From Methyloprofundus sp. (lineage in GTDB: Bacteria > Pseudomonadota > Gammaproteobacteria > Methylococcales > Methylomonadaceae): a stretch of 64,000 bases of DNA. A program made the position numbers and the translations under genes. Each line of letters begins with the position of its first letter. Position 1 is the stretch's first letter. The notes beneath the pieces were generated by a model. The model searched no databases and had not been told where the DNA came from. It was given only the letters and a program-made list of their open reading frames with translations. Location: NCBI GenBank assembly GCA_016592635.1, contig AP023240.1:1963630-2027629 (forward strand), in the 5' to 3' direction. Positions 38,082 through 45,951 of the stretch are shown piece by piece.

Positions 38082-39941
38082 ATGAATATACTAAACATAA
38101 GGAATATTGCGCTATTTTTGGGGATTTTCTTTTTCTTACCTGCTTATGCGCAGCAAGCTACAACAGCGACTAATACAGCAAATGCAAGAATTAAAATAGC
38201 CGTACTCAGTACCAGTGATTTTTTCCCAGATAGAGCAGTACAACAGCGCATGGGCTTGCCCGATGGACTAGCTGCCAGAATCATTGAAAACTTGGCTACT
38301 AGTAAGCGCTTTCAAGTATTAGAACGTACTGCGCTTAGAAAAATCATTAACGAGCAACAGTTTGGCGAAGCAAATAAAGAAACTTTTTTAGACAGAGCCC
38401 TTGATGCTGCCACTGATAATATTGCTGATACTAGTGGTTTCTCTGTTGCAGTCACAACCTCAGCAGCAGATAGCAATGACCTGATTAAAAATTACCAAAA
38501 TCTAGGGAGTACTATGGGCACAGATTTTCTAGTCTTTGCGGTACTAGAAAAAGCAGTCAAATCTTCTAAAACCATTGCAGTACCCTACAGTGAATCTAAC
38601 CGAACCTTTACTAATAATAAAGTAGATGCGCGCTTAAGATTACGTATTATCAATGCTAAATCGGGTGTTATTGCAGGTGCAGCAAGCTTTAGAACCCAAG
38701 TAAGTGAATCACTACTAATAGGTCAAGAATCACAACAAGATTCATTTTCAACATTTGATCACTTGGGTAAATTAGCAGCGAATAAAATTCTGGACATTAC
38801 CTTTCCTGCCAAAATTGTAAGTTACGACCCACTAGTCATCAATCGTGGTAGAAATGACAGCTACACTGTAGGATCAACTTTCAAAGTCGTCCGTGAAGGT
38901 AAGGAAATATTAGATACCTCTGGTGTATCACTTGGCAAGGTTACTAGCCCAGTAGGCACAATAAGATTAACCAATGTGCAAGAAACTTTGGCAGTGGTCG
39001 AAATAGTTGAGGGCAATATACAAGCTGGAGATTTATTAGAAATAACTGCCTCAAGTGCGAACAGTCATGCTAAGCAGGCAGCACCTAGAACACAACATAA
39101 GAATGGTAAGCAAAAGGGAAAAATCACCTTGGCAGTAGGAAAAATCAGACTTAATAATTCTGGTAATAATACAGCCTTAAGCAATGAATACCGTATCCAT
39201 GTTACCAATGACCTACTAGTTAAACTAACGAATAGCAACCGCTTTGATGTCTTGGAAAGACAAGAAATTGATCAGGTATTTGATGAAAAAAGTTTAGCAG
39301 CACTAACTAGCGGCCAACAAATCCAAAGTAAACTCAGTGAACTGACTGAAGCGGACTATTTAATCTTCACATCCGTCAATGATTTTCAAATTCGTACAGA
39401 AACCAAAAAAGTAGCTTACGTTGATGCAGTACAAACACGCTATGTAGGTATTATTAACGCAACTTTGCGTATCGTTGACAGCCATACGGGTAAGTTGTTA
39501 GCCGCCGACAAAGTGAGAATTAATAAAAGATTACAAGTTAAAAGCCAAGCTATTAATAATACAGTTTATGCTAATTTAATCGATGACTTTACCACCACAC
39601 TGGTAAGCCGGATTATGCTTAGGTTGTATCCCATTAAAATAATTGGTGCTATGTCAGCTACCGATTTTTACATTAACCGTGGTGCTGATGGTGGTTTAAA
39701 AACTGGCGCTATCTACAATGTGATGCGTGAAGGTACTGAAATGATAGACCCAGATACAGGTATCTCTTTCGGCAAAGTGGAGCAGAAAGTGGGACAGGTT
39801 AAGGTTACCAGTATCGAAACCTCCCGTTCGATCGTACATTTAATTAGTGGCTCCGGCGCTCAAAGTGGTGATGTTTTAAGGTTTGCCAAACAAGAAGTTA
39901 AAAAGGCACCTAAACCCACCATAAGAAGACCTAGTTTTTAA
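38082..39941 (+). CDS. Double CsgG-like/FlgT-C-like secreted protein
   Basis: A 619-residue exported protein (signal peptide to ~23, LPAYAQ). Two tandem units: unit 1 has a CsgG-like part (~35-245; FQVLERTALRKIINEQQFGE, GTDFLVFAVLEKA) and a FlgT-C-like part (~248-325; DPLVINRGRNDSYTVG, ISLGKV-like turn); unit 2 has a CsgG-like part (~350-530; FDVLERQEIDQVFDEKS, ADYLIFTSVNDF) and a second FlgT-C-like part (~535-605; FYINRGADGGLKTGA, DPDTGISFGKVEQKVG). The second FlgT-C-like part is closest to that of the gene before. The tail is basic. No lipobox. An internal duplication of the upstream gene's design is clear. Confidence 0.82.
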   Translation: MNILNIRNIALFLGIFFFLPAYAQQATTATNTANARIKIAVLSTSDFFPDRAVQQRMGLPDGLAARIIENLATSKRFQVLERTALRKIINEQQFGEANKETFLDRALDAATDNIADTSGFSVAVTTSAADSNDLIKNYQNLGSTMGTDFLVFAVLEKAVKSSKTIAVPYSESNRTFTNNKVDARLRLRIINAKSGVIAGAASFRTQVSESLLIGQESQQDSFSTFDHLGKLAANKILDITFPAKIVSYDPLVINRGRNDSYTVGSTFKVVREGKEILDTSGVSLGKVTSPVGTIRLTNVQETLAVVEIVEGNIQAGDLLEITASSANSHAKQAAPRTQHKNGKQKGKITLAVGKIRLNNSGNNTALSNEYRIHVTNDLLVKLTNSNRFDVLERQEIDQVFDEKSLAALTSGQQIQSKLSELTEADYLIFTSVNDFQIRTETKKVAYVDAVQTRYVGIINATLRIVDSHTGKLLAADKVRINKRLQVKSQAINNTVYANLIDDFTTTLVSRIMLRLYPIKIIGAMSATDFYINRGADGGLKTGAIYNVMREGTEMIDPDTGISFGKVEQKVGQVKVTSIETSRSIVHLISGSGAQSGDVLRFAKQEVKKAPKPTIRRPSF

Positions 39942-40048
39942 TTGAAGAACGAAGATTTAATAATGCCCGAAAGCCAGACTCGGGTATTATTGAATTCCAG
40001 TTCCTACTATATTTTTGTTATCTAGTCATAATCAATGTATTTCATAAA

Positions 40049-41647
40049 ATGATAAACAAGCACGTCTTAAATAAAAACCTTCTTGGAGTCTTAGTTGGCG
40101 TTATATTATCCGCAAATGTCCAGGCTAGAAACTTCTTTGACACTCTAGATAAAATTAATAGGACAGTAGATAAATCGACACCGACTCAAGCGACACAGCG
40201 TGCAGCAAAAAAAGCGACTAGCCAAAAATTAACTGAACCCACGATTGATACGGTTGGTTATTCTAAAGATTTTTTAAAAATTAAAAAGTTAATGTTATCG
40301 GATAAGCTTGAGCAAGCATATCAAATACAAGAAGGTAAAGTTAAGCAGGAAGATAATCCCGATTTTCTATATTCCAGTGAAGCAGGGTTGCTGGCTCTGG
40401 ATATTAATAAGCCCATGTCAGCTATCCAACATTTTACCGAAGCTGAGCATTATTTAAAAATGAATGCTGAGAAATCGATACTTTCAGGAGCAGCGGGCAC
40501 CTTTGGTAATGAAACGCTTGGACTCCTAATCGGCATGGGAGAACTGGAGAACTATAACGGGGCTCCCTTTGAAAGAATTTTAATGCTCAATTACAAGTCA
40601 ATTGCCTATTTATTAAATGGAGAGCGTAAGGCTTATAATGTGACACGTAGAGCTATTGATTGGCAAAATATTGAACACAAGGAATTTGAAAAAAGCCTAG
40701 CACTTGCCGAACAAAAAATAGCTGAAGAAGGGAATACCGCGGCTAAGGCTGGTGAGGCAATTAACTCAACCTCATCATCAGCTGCCTCTATCCTTGATGT
40801 GCTTATTCCAGGCGTTAAAAACTTGTTTGATGAAATTCAAAAACCTTATAAAAAATTAGAAGGGTCAGCTCAAAGTGTATCGAGTGCTTATGTAAATCCC
40901 TTTGGCTTTTATATTGCAGGGATTGTGCAAGAATTTGATAGTTTTGAAGATAAATCATTACGTGATAATGCTAGAATATCTTATCGGAAAGCACTAAAAC
41001 TAAACCCAAAAAGCAAGGTTCTCAAACAAGCGATTAAAGAGGTCAAAAAAAATCCACGCCGTGGTAAACGTTTAGTGCAAGTGGTCATTGCTGATGGTTT
41101 TGCGCCCGAGAAAAAAGTATTACATTTTAGTATTCCGACACCAGGTGGCATCATACCAGTCAAGCTTCCCATATATGAACCCGTATCATCAAAAATTGCC
41201 CATATCAGAATAAAACGCGGTAAAAGAACTTTGGCGACAGCATCAGTTGTTGCTGATATTGAAGCCATTACCTTAAGGCATCAATTAGACTCAATGCCCT
41301 TTCAACACTTTAAAGTGATCGCATCGATTACTAGAAGTACATTGGAAAGTATCGGTTGGCGCCAGCTTGGTGGCATAGGCATGGCTCTACAAGAACTACG
41401 GGAAAGCCTTGCCAACCCTGATATGCGTAGCTGGAGAGCCTTACCCAAACGTCTATTAGGTGCTAGGTTTTATGTATCTAAAAAATTAAAATCAGTAACA
41501 ATTATTAGCTACGATAAAAAATGGCACAGATTAGCAACGCAAAGAGTGAAACTTCCCAAAAATGAACATAGTTTTATCTACGCACGCACAATTGATAAAG
41601 TATTAAAAACCAACGTTAACAAAACTTTATGGGTGAAACCAAAATGA
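40049..41647 (+). CDS. COG3014-like secreted protein
   Basis: A 532-residue exported protein (signal peptide to ~26, SANVQA). A helical, TPR-like N-terminal half (~75-330; LLALDINKPMSAIQHFTEAEHYL, ILMLNYKSIAYLLNGERKAYNVTRRAIDWQ) is followed by a beta-rich C-terminal half that includes GKRLVQVVIADGFAPEKKV and KLPIYEP. This is the layout of the COG3014 family, whose genes commonly stand next to ycfL- and lpoB-like genes, as here. The next gene overlaps its stop codon by 4 bases. Molecular function unknown; a periplasmic scaffold is possible. Confidence 0.8.
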   Translation: MINKHVLNKNLLGVLVGVILSANVQARNFFDTLDKINRTVDKSTPTQATQRAAKKATSQKLTEPTIDTVGYSKDFLKIKKLMLSDKLEQAYQIQEGKVKQEDNPDFLYSSEAGLLALDINKPMSAIQHFTEAEHYLKMNAEKSILSGAAGTFGNETLGLLIGMGELENYNGAPFERILMLNYKSIAYLLNGERKAYNVTRRAIDWQNIEHKEFEKSLALAEQKIAEEGNTAAKAGEAINSTSSSAASILDVLIPGVKNLFDEIQKPYKKLEGSAQSVSSAYVNPFGFYIAGIVQEFDSFEDKSLRDNARISYRKALKLNPKSKVLKQAIKEVKKNPRRGKRLVQVVIADGFAPEKKVLHFSIPTPGGIIPVKLPIYEPVSSKIAHIRIKRGKRTLATASVVADIEAITLRHQLDSMPFQHFKVIASITRSTLESIGWRQLGGIGMALQELRESLANPDMRSWRALPKRLLGARFYVSKKLKSVTIISYDKKWHRLATQRVKLPKNEHSFIYARTIDKVLKTNVNKTLWVKPK

Positions 41648-42123
41648 TCAAAAAAAAATTAATGACCGTACTCTTAGCCACCTATTTGGCTAGTAATATA
41701 ACAGCATGTTCTTCTACTAAAGGTGCAAATGTAAAATACAAAGAGCAGCAAACAATTGACGATACGCATCCGCGAGCTACCCTTATTTTAGGGTCAACTG
41801 AATTAGTTGATAATGTACTGATTACTAACGTCAGACTTGGTGAAGTAGGGCTGCTTAGCAGAGCTGGAGTCGATGTACAAAACCTCACCGATGACCGCTA
41901 CACGCTTGAATATAAATTTGTTTGGCGTGATAAACAAGGCTTTGAGGTTGATTCCAGCAATATGTGGCACCGCTTTGTCTTATCACCACGCAAAATTAAA
42001 AGTTTTCAGTCGGTTGGTAAAATGCAAGAGGCTTACTCGGTGCAATTTACGGTCAGATTCCCGGATGACCTTTTTATAGAAACAGACAAGCAAGACCAAA
42101 AGGCCAAGCCTTTTTTTAACTAA
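41644..42123 (+). CDS. YcfL/DUF1425-like lipoprotein
   Basis: A 159-residue lipoprotein (lipobox ITAC, Cys22). YTLEYKFVWRDKQGFEVDSS and the segment with KSFQSVGKMQEAYSVQFTVR are typical of DUF1425/YcfL. In E. coli ycfL neighbours lpoB (ycfM). An ATG in frame at 41629 exists, but the ATG at 41644, which overlaps the COG3014 stop (ATGA), gives a standard signal peptide. Likely in the outer membrane (Ser at +2). Confidence 0.87.
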   Translation: MIKKKLMTVLLATYLASNITACSSTKGANVKYKEQQTIDDTHPRATLILGSTELVDNVLITNVRLGEVGLLSRAGVDVQNLTDDRYTLEYKFVWRDKQGFEVDSSNMWHRFVLSPRKIKSFQSVGKMQEAYSVQFTVRFPDDLFIETDKQDQKAKPFFN

Positions 42124-42200
42124 CTACTGCTTTAAAATCAATCACTACAAGAAAACCTGATACTTCATTTATTAATCATACTAAAAGGAAATACCACAAC

Positions 42201-42716
42201 ATGAAAAAATTACTGTTATTAACGCTACCACTTCTATTAATCGGTTGTTCAGGCAAGCAACTGGGTAGCCAATCTAGAGTCGCTATATTAGATTCAAGTA
42301 GTCGTGAACATCTAACAACTGAACTAACGATGGGAGACTACACCGCTTTTGCAGAAAAAGTAACCAATAAAATGTTACGTTCACGCTTAGTACAATCTTG
42401 GGGCAAAAAGCGGCCTAAACTTGTTGTAGGTAAGCTGGCTAATAACACTAATAACGACAGTATTCGCATGCAAGATATTTATGACCGCATTACTGAAACT
42501 ATCTTAAATTCCGGGCTAGTACGCTTAATGGATCAATCTGCTACTTCATTTGACTATGTGGTGCGTACTGAATTATCAGAAACTCGCCAATTTGGTGGTG
42601 ATGGATCAGAACTAGCCTACTACAAACTTGAATTTAAATTATTCAAGCTTGATGGTGAAATGGTCGGCCAGTGGTCTGATGTATTACCACTTGGTAAAGC
42701 AATTCGTAAATATTAA
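42201..42716 (+). CDS. LpoB-like penicillin-binding-protein activator, copy 1
   Basis: A 171-residue lipoprotein (lipobox LIGC, Cys16). PKLVVGKLANNTNN, IRMQDIYDRITETIL and a C-terminal YYKLEFKLFKLDGEMVGQW fit the LpoB/COG3417 fold. LpoB reaches from the outer membrane through the peptidoglycan to activate PBP1b. The linker between lipid anchor and domain is short compared with E. coli LpoB, so the partner may differ. AAAAGGAAA gives a strong RBS. Confidence 0.87.
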   Translation: MKKLLLLTLPLLLIGCSGKQLGSQSRVAILDSSSREHLTTELTMGDYTAFAEKVTNKMLRSRLVQSWGKKRPKLVVGKLANNTNNDSIRMQDIYDRITETILNSGLVRLMDQSATSFDYVVRTELSETRQFGGDGSELAYYKLEFKLFKLDGEMVGQWSDVLPLGKAIRKY

Positions 42717-42724
42717 TATTCTCT

Positions 42725-42756
42725 ATCATGCAGGGTACACCCTTACCCTGCATGAT
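42725..42756 (+). terminator. Perfect hairpin between the two LpoB-like genes
   Basis: ATCATGCAGGGTA (42725-42737) pairs with TACCCTGCATGAT (42744-42756) around a 6-base loop; 13 bp without mismatch. No T-run follows, so it may be a processing or stability element that sets the ratio of the two paralogues rather than a full terminator. Confidence 0.6.
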
Positions 42757-42794
42757 AATGATGACCATCGTGCATACATTCAGATACACTGCTT

Positions 42795-43328
42795 ATGAAT
42801 AATATCAAAAGATTAATAATAGTTGCCCTACCCTTGACGCTATTTGGCTGTTCAGGTCTACAATTTGGTAGTCAAAGTGATGTTGAAATTATAGATGAAG
42901 CTGATCGAGTCCACTTAGCAACTACATTGACTATGACAGACTATTCAGCACTTGCTGAAAAAGTAACCGATAAGATGTTTCGTTCAAAATTAGCACAATC
43001 GTGGAGCAAAAAAAAGAAAAAGCCACGCCTAGTGCTTGGCAAACTGCGCAATAATACGGATGATGAAAATATACGCATGCAGGATATCTATGACCGTATT
43101 ACAGAAATTATTTTAGGATCTGGTGCAGTACGTTTATTAGACCAATCAGCTAATTCATTTGATTATGTGGTACGCTCCGAATTGTCATCAACACGTCAAT
43201 ATGGTGAAAATGATCAAGAGCTTGCTTACTACAAACTAGAGTTCAAATTATTCAAATTAGATGGTGAAATGCTAGGGCAATGGTCCGATACGATACCTTT
43301 AGGTAAAGCAGGTCGTCGTTTTATTTAA
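42795..43328 (+). CDS. LpoB-like penicillin-binding-protein activator, copy 2
   Basis: A 177-residue lipoprotein (lipobox LFGC, Cys19) and clear paralogue of the gene before: the segments ALAEKVTDKMFRSKLAQSW, IRMQDIYDRITEIIL, QSANSFDYVVRSELS and YYKLEFKLFKLDGEM are shared. The copies differ by a Lys-rich insertion (KKKKKPR) before the first core strand. Two adjacent activators suggest two peptidoglycan synthases or alternative use. Confidence 0.87.
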   Translation: MNNIKRLIIVALPLTLFGCSGLQFGSQSDVEIIDEADRVHLATTLTMTDYSALAEKVTDKMFRSKLAQSWSKKKKKPRLVLGKLRNNTDDENIRMQDIYDRITEIILGSGAVRLLDQSANSFDYVVRSELSSTRQYGENDQELAYYKLEFKLFKLDGEMLGQWSDTIPLGKAGRRFI

Positions 43329-43381
43329 TACCTCAATTCTGTTACATTAATCTTTCTTATGACTCATTGGAAACAACACGA

Positions 43382-44548
43382 ATGCACAAGTTAATACTCA
43401 TCACACTATCACTTATGTTATTCGGTTGTGCAAACAGCCCTGCACCCGACCGGAATAGGAATATTAGCAATTCTATGAATTCAGATAGACAAACAGCTGA
43501 ACATAGAAATATCTCATCGGAATTAATAAATAATATTCCCAGCGTAACCATGAATAGAACTGCATTAGTTATCGGTAACTCCGACTATAAATTAATGCCT
43601 TTATCTAACCCAAAGAATGATGCCACCGATATTGCTGCAAAACTTAAATCTTTAGGTTTTCAAGTCATACTCGCCACAGATAAAAACAAAAAAGAGGTTA
43701 AAAAATTAATAAGAAAATTTGGCCAATCCCTGCAAAAACGTGGTGGTGTAGGCCTGTTTTTCTATGCAGGTCATGGCCTGCAAATTGATGGCAAAAACTA
43801 CTTGATCCCCACTGATTTTAATGTATCAGCTGCCTATGAAGTAAGCGATGCTTCTATAGACGTAGGTTTGGTGACAGGCGCAATGGAAGAAGCCAAAAAC
43901 CCACTTAATATTATTGTTCTGGATGCATGTCGTGACAACCCCTTCCCCAGAAAAAGTCGATCTAGCTCGCGTGGATTAGCTCGTATTAAAAGTGCATCAG
44001 GCACGATCATTGCCTACTCAACAGGGCCAGGCAATGTTGCCGCGGATGGTAATGGTCGCAATAGCCCCTACACGCAATATTTATTACAATTTATGGGGGC
44101 ACAAGGACTCACTATTGAACAAGTTTTTAAGCGGGTACGAGTGTCAGTAGAAAACTCCACCGAAGGCAAACAATTACCCTGGGAAACCTCATCATTACGT
44201 GGCGATTTTTATTTCAAACCAGGAAAAGTACAAAGCACAACAGTCGCAGCCTATTCCCCTCCACCTATGCCTAGACCACAACCTGCACCAGTCATCGTTA
44301 AGCCTAAGCCTGCTGACACGAAAAGTACTCATGCACGTAAACTTTCTATTTTTACTAACCCCGATGATAGTGACATCACCATCCTTAACAGTGATATAAA
44401 ATATTCAAGAGGCGTAAAGCTGGAACCAGGCGATTATCGAATAGAAATAAGTAAAGTAGGATATATCAGTAAAAAGAAATGGATCACAATTGATAAACAT
44501 AATATCGATATCCAAATCACGTTGCGCCGAGATTATTACGAACAATAA
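43382..44548 (+). CDS. Caspase-fold (peptidase C14) lipoprotein with PEGA-like domain
   Basis: A 388-residue lipoprotein (lipobox LFGC, Cys16). The caspase domain (~58-280) has RTALVIGNSDYK, the catalytic His131 in FYAGHG and Cys183 in DACRDNPF, with the usual SGTIIAYSTGPGN and SPYTQYLL segments. A Pro-rich linker (SPPPMPRPQPAPVIVKP) leads to a C-terminal PEGA-like domain (~318-388; GDYRIEISKVGYISKKKW). A TTG in frame at 43367 exists, but the ATG at 43382 starts a clean lipoprotein signal. It is the last gene of the plus-strand row. Both catalytic residues are kept, so it may be an active protease at the cell envelope. Confidence 0.9.
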   Translation: MHKLILITLSLMLFGCANSPAPDRNRNISNSMNSDRQTAEHRNISSELINNIPSVTMNRTALVIGNSDYKLMPLSNPKNDATDIAAKLKSLGFQVILATDKNKKEVKKLIRKFGQSLQKRGGVGLFFYAGHGLQIDGKNYLIPTDFNVSAAYEVSDASIDVGLVTGAMEEAKNPLNIIVLDACRDNPFPRKSRSSSRGLARIKSASGTIIAYSTGPGNVAADGNGRNSPYTQYLLQFMGAQGLTIEQVFKRVRVSVENSTEGKQLPWETSSLRGDFYFKPGKVQSTTVAAYSPPPMPRPQPAPVIVKPKPADTKSTHARKLSIFTNPDDSDITILNSDIKYSRGVKLEPGDYRIEISKVGYISKKKWITIDKHNIDIQITLRRDYYEQ

Positions 44549-44612
44549 TATAGGATGATAGGAAGTGCATCAGTCACTAAAAGATGCGCTTCGTTTCTCA
44601 GCACCCTGCTTC
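44549..44612. repeat. Degenerate palindrome related to 60786-60853
   Basis: GAAGTGCATC and GATGCGCTTC form the stem; GATGCGCTTCG followed three bases later by CTCAGCAC, and TATAGGATG at the left, match the intact palindrome between queE and rluB. It lies between the convergent caspase and PepSY genes. Confidence 0.55.
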
Positions 44613-44620
44613 CCTTCTGC

Positions 44621-45379
44621 TTATTTTTTGGAACGTCTCCCACCCCAATGTTTTAGGTTATGCTTTAACCAAATCCAAGTACCACTAATAGCCAATAACA
44701 TAAATAATACTCCTGCTAGATCAACGACAAAAACACCATAAGTCCCAAAAAATCGGCCGCTATGGATATCTAGCATGACGCGTTCATAGCGCAAAATAGT
44801 GGGGATTATTGCTGCTTGCAATCGCTCTTGTATTTCTGGCGTTAATAGCTCATCGCTAGACCATTTTAATGTAGCATGCTCTGATATTTGCCAAGACAAT
44901 AAGGCATCATCACTATAATAAACTTGCCCCAGCCTTTGCACATAAATGTTATCAGTATCAGTTACTGCAATTTTCTCAATATTTTGTTGGTCAACCTTTT
45001 CTATTAACTCCCCTGCATGCGTTACCAGCAGTATAAAATCATGAAAAGCGATAGCAATATATTCAGGAGTATTCACCGCACCAACTATTACTGCCGTACT
45101 TGTAAAAATGACTTGCGAATCTAAATAGACCTGCTGACCCGCTTGACTAATCCAATGTTGTGATATTGGAAATGCTGCTTCAATTTCCGGGGAGCTTATA
45201 CCGTACCAATCCAATATGGCAGGACTACTAACAAATTTTTTATCTAACTGTAGATCATTAGTATGATTTAAAAAAATACCGGTAATGGAAAGCATGATTA
45301 AAATGATCCCAGCTGATAAGCCCGCATAACGATGGAATTTATATAATATTCTCCACCGTGAGCGCCTAGCCTGTTTCAT
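44621..45379 (-). CDS. PepSY-associated transmembrane protein
   Basis: A 252-residue inner-membrane protein with a TM helix at ~18-38 (KFHRYAGLSAGIILIMLSIT) and another at ~212-236, and a periplasmic domain between them. The N-terminal HRYAGLSAG and the C-terminal DIHSGRFFG and WIWLKH are typical of PepSY_TM proteins, which often have His ligands for heme and take part in metal reduction or uptake. It overlaps the FMN-binding gene by 4 bases. It is the last gene of the putative Fur-controlled operon. Confidence 0.85.
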   Translation of the reverse strand: MKQARRSRWRILYKFHRYAGLSAGIILIMLSITGIFLNHTNDLQLDKKFVSSPAILDWYGISSPEIEAAFPISQHWISQAGQQVYLDSQVIFTSTAVIVGAVNTPEYIAIAFHDFILLVTHAGELIEKVDQQNIEKIAVTDTDNIYVQRLGQVYYSDDALLSWQISEHATLKWSSDELLTPEIQERLQAAIIPTILRYERVMLDIHSGRFFGTYGVFVVDLAGVLFMLLAISGTWIWLKHNLKHWGGRRSKK

Positions 45380-45897
45380 TGCTGAATGTGTTGATTAAAG
45401 AAAAGTGCCAACTGCGCTGTTTTGCTTAAGGCTTGTACTGATAGTGTTGCCCCGGAAATGCCGTCAATTGGAGCATCTAGTGCATTATCATCAGTTAAAG
45501 CGACTTGCTTAAACTGGTCGGTAAAAAAATCATGTTTCACTTCCCAGCCCCGACTTTCTCTAAAAGCCAGTACTTTTAATAAACTAATCCGATTGTTTTC
45601 AATGATAATACCGACGCTAATAAGCTTAGTTTTACCTATTTCATTCAGTACCCAAACAGTTTTATCGCCATTCCGCCAATAGCGAGTACGCATAAAACCT
45701 GGCTTATGTTGCAGAATTTTAGTGACAGGAGCCTTTATACCTTTAGAGACCCAAAGTGACTTGGGTTTAGGAGGGTGATTGTCAAATGCAGTATTGATAA
45801 AATCTGCAGAACTTTGATATTCTTCGGCAACTAGATTAAAAGATAAAGTTGATAGAATAGAGCTAAAAAGCAGAAATAATAGTGTTTTAAGATGCAT
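45376..45897 (-). CDS. Exported FMN-binding domain protein
   Basis: A 173-residue protein with a signal peptide (to ~24, FNLVAE). The C-terminal FMN-binding domain has DGISGATLS, in which Thr151 is the expected site of covalent FMN attachment by ApbE-type enzymes. With the PepSY-type protein it could form a periplasmic electron path, for example to reduce ferric iron. It overlaps the PepSY gene by 4 bases and lies 54 bases after the porin gene. Confidence 0.87.
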   Translation of the reverse strand: MHLKTLLFLLFSSILSTLSFNLVAEEYQSSADFINTAFDNHPPKPKSLWVSKGIKAPVTKILQHKPGFMRTRYWRNGDKTVWVLNEIGKTKLISVGIIIENNRISLLKVLAFRESRGWEVKHDFFTDQFKQVALTDDNALDAPIDGISGATLSVQALSKTAQLALFFNQHIQQ

Positions 45898-45951
45898 AAT
45901 TAATAATTAAAAAGGGAGTCAATACGCCCTTACAAGTCATAATTTATTATA

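Noticed and set aside
40981..41268. 95-residue minus-strand frame in the COG3014-like gene
   Set aside because: Antisense shadow of a convincing exported protein; no start signal.
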